From the NCBI GenBank assembly GCA_902619055.1, contig CACNCW010000009.1, positions 1 through 25,318 of the forward strand: 25,318 nt of DNA. The letters run 5' to 3'. A program made the translations under genes and the position numbers. This document shows, one piece after another, positions 7,728 through 14,558 of this stretch (positions within the stretch are counted from its first letter, which is position 1; each line of letters opens with the position of its first letter). The stretch comes from an uncultured Alphaproteobacteria bacterium (GTDB taxonomy: Bacteria > Pseudomonadota > Alphaproteobacteria > HIMB59 > GCA-002718135). Under the pieces are notes generated by a model. That model searched no databases. It saw nothing but the letters and a program-made list of their open reading frames with translations, and was not told where the DNA came from.

Positions 7728-9188
7728 ATGAAACAAAACTATTTTGAGCCAACTTGGTCATCAATAAAACAACATCAAACACCAAATTGGTTTAAAAAAG
7801 CAAAGTTTGGTATTTATGCTCATTGGGGAATTTATTCAGTTCCAGCTGCTGGACCCAATGTAACGTGGTATCCTTATTGGATGTACAGACCTCCTAGTCC
7901 TCAGTTTGATTATCATTGTAAACATTATGGTCATCCATCTAAATTTGGATATAAAGATTTTATACCAATGTTTACTGCTGAAAAATTTAACGCAGAAGAG
8001 TGGGCAGATTTGTATTATCGATCTGGAGCAAAATTTGCTGGACCAGTAGCAGAGCATCATGATGGTTTCCCAATGTGGAATTGTTCTGATACTGAATGGT
8101 GTGCATCCAAGATGGGGCCAAAAAGAGATATTGTTGGAGAACTTGAAAAAGCAATCAGAAATAAAGGGATGAAATATATGGTAGCAATGCATCATGCTGA
8201 AAACTGGTTTTTTTTCCCACATTGGAATAATCATTTTGATACATCAAAAAAGGAATATGAAAGTTTATATGGTGAACCTCACAATTTAGATTTAATAGGA
8301 AATCAGGCTGTATATCCAGATCATTGGGGAAGAAAAAATGAACATCAAGACAAGCCCAGTAAAGCTTTTCATGATAGATGGTTAAATAGATTAAAAGAAG
8401 TAGTAGATAATTATAAACCAGACTATGTATGGTTTGATTTTGGAATTAGATTTATTCATGAAAAGTATAAAAAAGATTTTCTTTCATATTATTATAACAA
8501 AGAAACTGAGTGGGGTAATGAAGTAGTAGTATCTTATAAATGGCATGATCTTCCTCCCGGTTCTGGATTATTAGATCTTGAACTAGGAAGAGAGTCAGAA
8601 TTAACCCACTATGATTGGATTACTGATACTACAGTCCACGATGGAAGTGCTTGGGCTTATATGAAGAATTCAAAATATAAAACTACGACAGATTTAGTTC
8701 ACTACTTAATAGATAATGTTAGTAAAAATGGATACATGCTTTTAAATATTGGGCCAAAACCTGATGGAACAATTCCAGAAGAAGATAAAAATCTTTTAGA
8801 AGGTATTGGAAATTGGCTTGATGTAAATGGAGAAGCAATATTTGAAACAGAAACATGGGATCAATATGGAGAAGGTCCAACTAAAATGAATGAAGCAGGA
8901 CCTTTTTCAGATAATCGAGCAAAACTAATTTATACTGCTAAAGATTTTCGGTTCACTACAAAAGATAATTTTTTGTATGCAACTGCATTAGGATGGCCAA
9001 GCAAAGATTTTACGATAGAAAGTATATATAAACTTTTTGATAATGAAATTGAAAGGGTAGAATTATTAGGAAGTACTGATAAAGTAGAATGGAAACATAC
9101 CAGAGATGGACTCCATTTAACAAGACCAGATAATAAACCATGCGAGCATGCATACTGTTTTAAAATAACAAGAAAGGAATATTTATAA
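7728..9188 (+). CDS. Alpha-L-fucosidase, glycoside hydrolase family 29
   Basis: Releases L-fucose from fucosides. The 486-residue protein has the GH29 catalytic (beta/alpha)8 domain over about residues 1-380, with AKFGIYAHWG near 25-34, EHHDGF at 109-114 and the nucleophile region PDYVWFDFG with D237 as the expected nucleophile, followed by LLNIGPKPDGTIPEE. A C-terminal beta domain fills the rest (about 390-486). A GTG at 7725 is in frame, but the ATG at 7728 is the more natural start. No signal peptide is visible, so the enzyme should be cytoplasmic and must act on fucosides that have been imported. It sits 31 nt after the lactonase gene with no clear Shine-Dalgarno site, and the mutarotase gene starts directly after its stop. 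The identity of the acid/base residue is not obvious by eye. Confidence 0.9.
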   Translation: MKQNYFEPTWSSIKQHQTPNWFKKAKFGIYAHWGIYSVPAAGPNVTWYPYWMYRPPSPQFDYHCKHYGHPSKFGYKDFIPMFTAEKFNAEEWADLYYRSGAKFAGPVAEHHDGFPMWNCSDTEWCASKMGPKRDIVGELEKAIRNKGMKYMVAMHHAENWFFFPHWNNHFDTSKKEYESLYGEPHNLDLIGNQAVYPDHWGRKNEHQDKPSKAFHDRWLNRLKEVVDNYKPDYVWFDFGIRFIHEKYKKDFLSYYYNKETEWGNEVVVSYKWHDLPPGSGLLDLELGRESELTHYDWITDTTVHDGSAWAYMKNSKYKTTTDLVHYLIDNVSKNGYMLLNIGPKPDGTIPEEDKNLLEGIGNWLDVNGEAIFETETWDQYGEGPTKMNEAGPFSDNRAKLIYTAKDFRFTTKDNFLYATALGWPSKDFTIESIYKLFDNEIERVELLGSTDKVEWKHTRDGLHLTRPDNKPCEHAYCFKITRKEYL

Positions 9189-9512
9189 ATGATTAGATTA
9201 GGTATGACTCTTGGCATTAAAGAGGAAAAAATAGAAGAATATAAAAAACTTCATGCAAATGTTTGGCCTGAAGTCTTAGAAAATCTAACAGAACTTAATT
9301 TTAAGAATTATTCTATATATTTGCATAAAAATACTCTTTTTGGATATGTTGAATATCATGGAGACAATCTTGATAGAGATAACAAGCTAATGGCTTCAAA
9401 CCCTAAAGTTCAAGAGTGGTGGAGTGTTTGTGGACCTTGTCAAATTCCAGACCCAAATAGAAAAAAAGGAGAATGGTGGTCTAGTATGGAAGAAGTTTTT
9501 CATCACGACTAA
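9189..9512 (+). CDS. L-rhamnose mutarotase family protein, probable L-fucose mutarotase
   Basis: Interconverts alpha and beta anomers of a deoxysugar. The 107-residue protein matches the RhaM/YiiL family (COG3254) in length and pattern: Y18 and H22 in EYKKLHANVWPEV, which correspond to the active-site Tyr and His of the E. coli enzyme, and a tryptophan-rich C-terminal half (VQEWWSVCGPC). In this locus it most likely equilibrates L-fucose set free by the fucosidase or by import, giving the dehydrogenase its preferred anomer. It begins immediately after the fucosidase stop, with AAGGA about 10 nt before the ATG. Confidence 0.88.
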   Translation: MIRLGMTLGIKEEKIEEYKKLHANVWPEVLENLTELNFKNYSIYLHKNTLFGYVEYHGDNLDRDNKLMASNPKVQEWWSVCGPCQIPDPNRKKGEWWSSMEEVFHHD

Positions 9513-9520
9513 AGTTAATA

Positions 9521-10417
9521 ATGAAAACAAAAATTTGTTCAGTTGGTGAATGTATGATTGAAATTGCCAATACTAAGAATAATATTTTTCAACAATCATT
9601 TGCAGGTGATACACTAAATTTTTGTAACTATATTGATAAAAAATATTTTGATGTCTCTTTTCTTACAGCCATTGGTAAAACTAGTGTAAACAGATCAGTT
9701 TTGGAATTCATAAATTCTAAAAAAATTTCAACAAAATTAATCAAGCAAGTTAATAGTCATGAAATTGGTTTATATTTAATTAAGAATAGAAATAACGGAG
9801 AAAAACAATTTTTTTATTGGAGAGATAATAGTGCAGCAAAAAATTACTTTAATAATATAGATTTTGTTTCATTATTTAAAAATTTGAAGAATTTTGATTA
9901 TATCTATTTTTCTGGAATTACACTTTCAATTATTGATCAATCTAAAATAAGTAATTTTGTTAATTTGTTAAAATTATTAAAAAATAAAAAAGTAAAAATT
10001 ATCTTTGATTTTAATATTAGAATTAATCGATGGACTAAAAAAAATTTAAACAATTTTTTGCATTCTATTTTAAATTTCATTGATATTTGTTTTGTGTCAG
10101 GTGAGGATCTAAAATTTTGGAAAAATGATAATAGTTTAAGAAATTTTGAAAAATTAATAAATAAATACAAAATAGATCATGGTATATTTAGACAAAATGC
10201 TAAATTAACTTACTCAATTAAAAATAAAAAAAAATATACAATAAGAAATAAATTTATTAGAAAAGTAATTGATACTTCAGGAGCTGGAGATGGATTTAAT
10301 GCTGCCTACGTATCAAATTTTATTATTCATAACGATCCAGCTTTAGCTCTGAAAGAAGCTAGTCTTCTGGGCTCGAAGATAATCATGCAAAAAGGAGCAA
10401 TAGTTGATGTTAAATAG
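9521..10417 (+). CDS. PfkB-family sugar-acid kinase (2-keto-3-deoxygluconate kinase-like)
   Basis: ATP-dependent kinase of the ribokinase fold, 298 residues. KdgK features are visible: VGECMIEI at residues 8-15, AGDTLNFCNY at 28-37, the sugar-acid motif YWRDNSAA at 99-106, FDFNIRINRW for the usual FDPNLRPRLW, VSGEDL, and the C-terminal DTSGAGDGF (251-259) with catalytic base D257. By family it would put phosphate on C6 of a 2-keto-3-deoxy aldonate. 2-Keto-3-deoxy-L-fuconate has a methyl at C6, so either another position or another substrate (for example the L-galactose or D-arabinose analogue) is used. The gene is more AT- and Lys/Asn/Ile-rich and more diverged than its neighbours. It overlaps the aldolase gene by 11 nt. 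Confidence 0.78.
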   Translation: MKTKICSVGECMIEIANTKNNIFQQSFAGDTLNFCNYIDKKYFDVSFLTAIGKTSVNRSVLEFINSKKISTKLIKQVNSHEIGLYLIKNRNNGEKQFFYWRDNSAAKNYFNNIDFVSLFKNLKNFDYIYFSGITLSIIDQSKISNFVNLLKLLKNKKVKIIFDFNIRINRWTKKNLNNFLHSILNFIDICFVSGEDLKFWKNDNSLRNFEKLINKYKIDHGIFRQNAKLTYSIKNKKKYTIRNKFIRKVIDTSGAGDGFNAAYVSNFIIHNDPALALKEASLLGSKIIMQKGAIVDVK

Positions 10418-10967
10418 CGAATTAGAATTAAAACTAAAAGAACAAAAAATCTTACCAATTCTTAATACCACAAGTTTAAGCAATGATATTGATCGCTTAA
10501 GCAAATATTTAGAGAAAAATAGATCTATTCGATATATTGAAGTAACACTGAGAGAAAATCAATCTTTTGATATAGCATTAGAATTACAAAAATATTTTAC
10601 TAAACATAAATTTGGGTTGGGCTCAGTTTTAACAAAAGAAGATTTTATTAAAGGTCAAGATCATAATTTTAACTTTTTTGTTTCTCCTGGAATTGTTGAT
10701 GAGGTTTTAGAAATTAATAATTTATTATATATTCCTGCAGCTGAAACAGTTAGTGAATTTATATATCTATATAAAAAAGGTTATAAAATAATTAAATTTT
10801 TTCCAGCAAATTTAAATGGAGAGCAAAAAAAATTACAATCAATTGAAAATATTTTAAAGGATATAAAATTTATTCCAACAGGTGGAGTCAATAAAGATAA
10901 TATTAATAAATATCTAGATTTAAAAAATGTTTTATGTGTTGGAGCTTCAAACTTTGAAGAATTTTAA
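10407..10967 (+). CDS. KDPG/KHG aldolase-like protein (Eda family)
   Basis: Class I aldolase expected to split a 2-keto-3-deoxy sugar acid, phosphorylated or not, into pyruvate and an aldehyde. Numbering from the ATG at 10407, E45 and R49 in YIEVTLRE match the E. coli Eda positions, and the Schiff-base lysine is K130 in KIIKFFPA. SPGIVDEVL and FIPTGGV are also conserved. At 186 residues it is about 25 shorter than E. coli Eda, ending just after VGASN where Eda has the GGS phosphate loop and another helix. An in-frame TTG at 10404 is possible, but AAAGGAG at 10391-10397 sits 9 nt before the ATG. It closes the fucose operon and shares its stop with the opposing ureohydrolase gene. Confidence 0.82.
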   Translation: MLNSELELKLKEQKILPILNTTSLSNDIDRLSKYLEKNRSIRYIEVTLRENQSFDIALELQKYFTKHKFGLGSVLTKEDFIKGQDHNFNFFVSPGIVDEVLEINNLLYIPAAETVSEFIYLYKKGYKIIKFFPANLNGEQKKLQSIENILKDIKFIPTGGVNKDNINKYLDLKNVLCVGASNFEEF

Positions 10968-11902
10968 TTTACTTTTGTCATAGTACAAAGCATTTCAAAG
11001 GCAATTGTTGCTCCTACTAATGAAGTCATATTATTTACATCAAATGGTGGTGATACCTCTACAACATCACCTCCTACAAAATTGATTTTGTTTAGTGCTC
11101 TTATAATAGTTTGTGCCTCTCTCACATTAAAGCCTCCAACTTCTGGAGTTCCAGTACCTGGTGCAAAAGTTGGGTCTATTCCATCAATATCAAATGTAAA
11201 ATAAGTATCTGTATTAGCTAGAACTTCATAAATTTTTTCAATACATTTATTAAATCCTATTTCATAATAATCATCTATAGTAATAATAGTTACACCTTGA
11301 TCTCTAGCCCAACTCAAATCTTCAGGATCATATAAAGCCCCACGAAGACCAAGGATTACATATTTTTTTGGATCTATCAGATTTTCTTCTATAGCTCTTC
11401 TAAATGGTGTACCGTGTGTATATTTAAATCCTCCAAAATAGGTATCCCAAGTATCAGAATGAGAATCAAACTGAAATAAACCTAGAGGTTTTTCTTTCGC
11501 AATTCCTCTAAGAATTGGAAGACTAACTAAATGATCACCTCCAATTGATAATGGAATTGTTTTGGAATTATAAATATTAGAGTAAAATTTTTCTATTTTA
11601 TTTAAACTATCTTCTAAATCTGCTGGGTTCACAGGACAATCACCAATATCTGCTATATTAAATTTATCATAAGGACTCTTAAGTGAAATTGGGTGATAAA
11701 GTCTTACAAGTGATGATGCATTTCTGATTTCTCTAGGACCATGTCTAGCTCCAGGTCTATTAGTAGTTCCACCATCCCATGGTACACCTGCAACACAGTA
11801 ATCTAATTGATTTAAATCTTTCACAACAGGTAGACGAAAAAAAGTAGCAACATCAGCAAAGCGAGGAGTTTCCATACTAGATAGAGGTTTAATTTGAGTC
11901 AT
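10964..11902 (-). CDS. Ureohydrolase (agmatinase/guanidino-acid hydrolase family)
   Basis: Hydrolyses a guanidino compound to urea and an amine with a two-metal centre. The 312-residue protein has every metal ligand of the arginase superfamily: H124 in GGDHL, D146/H148/D150 in FDSHSDTWD, and D238/D240 in FDIDGIDP. The N-terminal METPRFADVATFFRLP and the FAPGTGTPEVGG block resemble guanidinobutyrase and guanidinopropionase of pseudomonads more than E. coli agmatinase, so 4-guanidinobutyrate or a related compound is a better guess than agmatine; arginase is unlikely. The substrate cannot be fixed by eye. It runs against the fucose operon and its stop overlaps that of the aldolase in TTAA. Its start faces the peroxiredoxin gene across 48 nt. 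Confidence 0.85.
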   Translation of the reverse strand: MTQIKPLSSMETPRFADVATFFRLPVVKDLNQLDYCVAGVPWDGGTTNRPGARHGPREIRNASSLVRLYHPISLKSPYDKFNIADIGDCPVNPADLEDSLNKIEKFYSNIYNSKTIPLSIGGDHLVSLPILRGIAKEKPLGLFQFDSHSDTWDTYFGGFKYTHGTPFRRAIEENLIDPKKYVILGLRGALYDPEDLSWARDQGVTIITIDDYYEIGFNKCIEKIYEVLANTDTYFTFDIDGIDPTFAPGTGTPEVGGFNVREAQTIIRALNKINFVGGDVVEVSPPFDVNNMTSLVGATIAFEMLCTMTKVN

Positions 11903-11950
11903 AAAACTATCTTATGGTATATAGAATTGGATTATACAAGACAAATTAGT

Positions 11951-12493
11951 ATGGATTATAGCAAATTTCCTAAACCGCAAAATGATGGAAAAGCTGATCA
12001 TCTTTTAAATAAGTTTTTGCCGGATATTTCTCTTAAAAATCAACAGGGAAATCTATTAAAAATAAAAAGATCTGACACTTTTCGTTTAATTTTATATTTT
12101 TATCCTATGACAGGTAATCCCAATGAAAGTTTACCTAAAAATTGGAATCAAACACCAGGAGCCATCGGGTGTACTGTGGAGACCTGTAGTTTTAGAGATA
12201 ATTATGAAGAATTAATCAAACTAAATGCGCTGCCCATAGGAATATCGACTCAAACAATAGATTATATTAAGGAAATGACTGATAGATTAGTAATTCCTTA
12301 TGATGTTTTAAGTGATTCAGAACATATTTTGCTCAATTCATTAAAAATGCCTTATTTTGAAATTGAAAACAAAATTTATTTTAAAAGATTAACTCTTATT
12401 GTGGAAAAAAATATTGTTAAAAAAGTATTCTACCCTATTTTTCCTCCTAACAAACATATAAACGAAGTTCTACAATGGCTAAACGCAAACTAA
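11951..12493 (+). CDS. Peroxiredoxin, BCP/PrxQ-like
   Basis: Thiol peroxidase that reduces hydrogen peroxide or organic peroxides in the cytoplasm. With the ATG at 11951 the protein has 180 residues; C74 and C79 lie in GAIGCTVETCSFRD, the CX4C arrangement of PrxQ/BCP enzymes in which peroxidatic and resolving cysteines share one helix. Before the active site is an insertion (PMTGNPNESLPKNWNQTPG) found in a subfamily of proteobacterial redoxins. An upstream in-frame ATG at 11894 would add 19 residues but would overlap the divergent ureohydrolase gene and does not look like family sequence, so 11951 is preferred. The gene's end overlaps the next one by 19 nt. Confidence 0.85.
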   Translation: MDYSKFPKPQNDGKADHLLNKFLPDISLKNQQGNLLKIKRSDTFRLILYFYPMTGNPNESLPKNWNQTPGAIGCTVETCSFRDNYEELIKLNALPIGISTQTIDYIKEMTDRLVIPYDVLSDSEHILLNSLKMPYFEIENKIYFKRLTLIVEKNIVKKVFYPIFPPNKHINEVLQWLNAN

Positions 12494-12810
12494 CTATTTT
12501 TTTATTTTCTGTATTTTTGTTTTTTTCTAATCTATCAATAGCTAATCCAAATATAGATCAATGGTTAGAGTCAGAGAAATCTTATAAAGATCTTATTAAT
12601 GAAGGATTTGAAGTAAAAAGCTACGCTATAAGTGACATAGAGGTTGTAAATGATTTAACAATAATCTTATTTGTTACAGTTCTCCAAAAGGATGATGAGT
12701 TATATGAGTGTCAGGAATATCAAACTATAGATAAAAATGTTGAGACTTTAGATATGAACTTAATTTGTAAAGAATTAGTTCAACCTTATGAAAGAGGTAT
12801 AGGAACTTAA
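12475..12810 (+). CDS. Small exported protein of unknown function
   Basis: I do not recognise this 111-residue protein. It begins with a clear signal peptide: MAKRK, a hydrophobic run rich in Phe/Leu, and a likely cleavage after SIA before NPNID near residue 23. The mature part is about 88 residues, acidic, with two cysteines (YECQEY and LICKEL) that could form a disulfide in the periplasm; beta strands are suggested by ISDIEVVNDLTIILFVTVLQ. The gene overlaps the peroxiredoxin by 19 nt, so they are probably co-transcribed, which hints at a shared envelope or redox-stress setting but proves nothing. It meets the Nudix gene tail to tail with a shared TTAA. Confidence 0.75.
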   Translation: MAKRKLTIFLFSVFLFFSNLSIANPNIDQWLESEKSYKDLINEGFEVKSYAISDIEVVNDLTIILFVTVLQKDDELYECQEYQTIDKNVETLDMNLICKELVQPYERGIGT

Positions 12811-12814
12811 GTTC
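12803..12814. repeat. 12-bp perfect palindrome over a convergent stop-codon overlap
   Basis: GAACTTAAGTTC is a perfect inverted repeat without a loop, centred on the TTAA that supplies the stop codons of both the small exported protein (+) and the Nudix gene (-). There is no loop and no T tract, so it does not look like an intrinsic terminator. It could be chance, or a symmetric protein site. Confidence 0.4.
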
Positions 12815-13388
12815 GTTCAATGTTTAAAAAAAACCATTGTAATGCTATTAGCGTAATCCCATTTAAAATTTCTTTTTTATTCATCTTTGTTTTTACTTCA
12901 TCAAAATTATAACTTTTAACTAGTATATCCTCATTTTCATTCTCTAGACCTCTTATAATTTCTTTATCTGGAGCAACTACTTCGCCTAAAAAAAGATTAT
13001 AATAAGATTCAGATGATCCTGGGGCAGGAAAGTAACCTTGTATAGATGTAAGATTGCTTACTTCACATCCAGTTTCTTCCAAACATTCTCTTTTTGCAGT
13101 ATCTTCTGGAGTTTCGCCAGGGTCAATTATTCCAGCAACTATTTCATCTAGATAATTTTGATTATCTTTAGATATTGTCCCAGGTCTGAACTGTTGAATT
13201 AAAACAATTTTTTTATTTATAGGGTCATATGGTAAGACTGCAGATACTTGTGCACCACCAAATAACTCTCTTTTTATTTCATTACTCCAATTTCCATCAT
13301 ATTTTTTGTATTTAAGAGTAACTTCATTCATTTTAAAGAAACCGTCGTGAATATTCTTTTTATATAAAATTTTAAATTTTGGACTCAT
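12807..13388 (-). CDS. Nudix hydrolase, ADP-ribose pyrophosphatase-like (NudF type)
   Basis: Probably cleaves ADP-ribose or a related nucleoside diphosphate sugar to AMP and the sugar phosphate. The 193-residue protein carries a complete Nudix box at residues 86-108 (GIIDPGETPEDTAKREC followed by LEETG), fitting GX5EX7REUXEEXGU. The preceding VLIQQFRPG and the family-typical DEIVAGIID place it with the ADP-ribose pyrophosphatase/NudF branch, as does the PGSSES stretch after the box. It is encoded on the minus strand between two plus-strand genes, tail to tail with the small exported protein and head to head with msrA across 40 nt. Confidence 0.85.
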   Translation of the reverse strand: MSPKFKILYKKNIHDGFFKMNEVTLKYKKYDGNWSNEIKRELFGGAQVSAVLPYDPINKKIVLIQQFRPGTISKDNQNYLDEIVAGIIDPGETPEDTAKRECLEETGCEVSNLTSIQGYFPAPGSSESYYNLFLGEVVAPDKEIIRGLENENEDILVKSYNFDEVKTKMNKKEILNGITLIALQWFFLNIERT

Positions 13389-13428
13389 AAAAATTGATAT
13401 ATTTTATATTACATATATATTTATAAGT

Positions 13429-13890
13429 ATGGAAAAAGCATTATTTGGGGCAGGTTGTTTCTGGGGTGTGGAAGAAACATTTTGTAAAACTCCAGGTGTA
13501 ATAAATACCTTAGTTGGTTATTCTGGAGGCGATACTATTAACCCTTCTTATGAAAGTGTTTGCCAAGGAAATACAAATCATACTGAGGTTGTTTTAGTTG
13601 AATTTGATAACTCTAAAATATCTTATGAAGATCTTTTGATGGTTTTCTGGAAGTGTCATGATCCTACCACTTTAAATAGACAAGGTCCCGATATTGGAAC
13701 ACAATATAGGTCAGCGATATACTATTATAACGAAGATCAAAAAAATAAATCTATTCATTCTAAAAATGAATATGCCAAAAGTGCAGGATTAAATATTATT
13801 ACTGAAATATCAGAAGCTAAGGAATTCTATAAAGCAGAAGAATATCATCAAAAATATATCCAAAAAACGGGTTTACACTGCGCAATATAG
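13429..13890 (+). CDS. msrA: Peptide-methionine (S)-S-oxide reductase MsrA
   Basis: Repairs oxidised methionine by reducing Met-S-sulfoxide with thioredoxin. The 153-residue protein is a standard single-domain MsrA: the catalytic cysteine is C10 in GAGCFWGVEETF, followed by VGYSGG, NPSYESVCQGNTNHTEVV, and GTQYRSAIYY. A C-terminal cysteine (C151 in GLHCAI) may act in recycling. There is no signal peptide, so it is cytoplasmic. It diverges from the Nudix gene; a very AT-rich 40-nt gap must hold both promoters, with a weak TTGATA (13394-13399) and TATTTA (13418-13423) pair that would start transcription at the ATG itself. The small membrane protein follows 20 nt later. Confidence 0.93.
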   Translation: MEKALFGAGCFWGVEETFCKTPGVINTLVGYSGGDTINPSYESVCQGNTNHTEVVLVEFDNSKISYEDLLMVFWKCHDPTTLNRQGPDIGTQYRSAIYYYNEDQKNKSIHSKNEYAKSAGLNIITEISEAKEFYKAEEYHQKYIQKTGLHCAI

Positions 13891-13910
13891 ATTAATTCTT
13901 TAGGGAACTA

Positions 13911-14093
13911 ATGTCTGTTGATTTTTATTATGCATTTTTAACAGGCTGGGTAATACTTTTATTATTTTGGAGTACTATTGTTTTCTTTATATATTTGAGA
14001 AAACCTCCTAAATCCAAACTAACTAAAAGTTTTGTTATCAAATCCTATCTGTTTTTTTTGGCATTATTGTTTGTAATTTTATTTTTTCGATAA
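13911..14093 (+). CDS. Small two-helix membrane protein, unknown function
   Basis: A 60-residue hydrophobic protein that I do not recognise. Two membrane segments are visible, roughly residues 8-28 and 43-59, joined by a short basic loop (RKPPKSKLTK) that should lie in the cytoplasm. It follows msrA by 20 nt with a modest AGGGA about 6 nt before the ATG, so it is likely co-transcribed. Size, position, start context and protein-like composition support a real gene, but such a short open frame in AT-rich DNA needs comparison with relatives. Confidence 0.55.
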   Translation: MSVDFYYAFLTGWVILLLFWSTIVFFIYLRKPPKSKLTKSFVIKSYLFFLALLFVILFFR

Positions 14094-14162
14094 ACCGATT
14101 CGTTTTTCTTATAAATTATTCATCAACATATAGTAGGTCAAAAAGATTAAGATACTAACATA

Positions 14163-14190
14163 TTGATAATTAACAACTTTTTTATATTTA
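14163..14190 (+). promoter_or_regulatory. Putative promoter of the GcrA-type zinc-motif gene
   Basis: TTGATA (14163-14168) and TATTTA (14185-14190) are 16 nt apart. Transcription would begin near 14197, downstream of the ATG at 14191, which argues that this ATG is not used and that the start is at 14248 or later. The wider gap from 14094 shows no convincing hairpin, RNA gene or other element. Confidence 0.3.
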
Positions 14191-14247
14191 ATGTTGAATA
14201 CTGGTTTTTTCATAAATATAAACTACCTCGAAATTAATAAAACTATT

Positions 14248-14472
14248 ATGTCTATATTAAAAAATTATTTTAAACAAAACAGTGTGATGCACAGTTTCTC
14301 AAGTTGCCAATGGCCAATTGGAGATCCACAAGAGAAAGATTTTCATTTTTGTGAAGCTGATACCGTTGCTGGTAAGCCTTATTGTCAGAGTCACTGTGAT
14401 GTTGCGTATATTGACGAAAAAGAGCTTAAAAAAGAAAAAGAAGCTCAAAAAAATCGTCGCATTGCCGCTTAA
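14248..14472 (+). CDS. Short protein with only the GcrA C-terminal zinc motif
   Basis: A 74-residue protein (61 if it starts at the ATG at 14287). The segment CQWPIGDP, then FHFCEAD, then GKPYCQSHC, is the cysteine motif found at the C-terminus of the alphaproteobacterial cell-cycle regulator GcrA, the part that in Caulobacter contacts sigma70. The N-terminal helix-turn-helix of GcrA, which binds methylated DNA, is completely absent, and upstream DNA in any frame does not encode it. The tail is lysine-rich and acidic (EKELKKEKEAQKNRR). It may bind RNA polymerase sigma factor without its own DNA binding, or have another job. In-frame ATG at 14191 would add 19 unlikely residues. No Shine-Dalgarno site is seen. 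Confidence 0.75.
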   Translation: MSILKNYFKQNSVMHSFSSCQWPIGDPQEKDFHFCEADTVAGKPYCQSHCDVAYIDEKELKKEKEAQKNRRIAA

Positions 14473-14522
14473 GTCAATCTCTACAAATTATTTTCTCATC
14501 AAATGTTAATAATTTAGAGTTA

Positions 14523-14550
14523 TTGACATAAGAGATGTTTTTCTTAAAAT
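14523..14550 (+). promoter_or_regulatory. Sigma70-like promoter of the cyclopropane-fatty-acid-synthase-like gene
   Basis: A perfect TTGACA (14523-14528) and a 5-of-6 TAAAAT (14545-14550) stand 16 nt apart. Transcription would start near 14557, only about 2 nt before the ATG at 14559, so the mRNA should have essentially no leader. It is the best complete -35/-10 pair in the window. Confidence 0.6.
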
Positions 14551-14558
14551 AAAAAAAC

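Noticed and set aside
7836..8234. 132-codon open frame antisense to the fucosidase gene
   Set aside because: Rich in Ile, Phe, Cys, His and Met as expected for antisense of AT-rich coding DNA, with no recognisable motif; it opposes the conserved GH29 catalytic region.
11894..11950. N-terminal extension of the peroxiredoxin from the ATG at 11894
   Set aside because: The extra 19 residues do not resemble the family and would overlap the start of the divergent ureohydrolase; the ATG at 11951 fits better.
14094..14110. Possible terminator after the small membrane gene (AAAC...GTTTTTC)
   Set aside because: The stem is only about 4 bp with a 6-nt loop; too weak to call, although a T run follows.
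14318..14509. 63-codon frame overlapping the GcrA-type gene in another frame
   Set aside because: The competing frame encodes the well-conserved zinc motif; this one shows only a Lys/Ile/Leu-rich translation of the same DNA.
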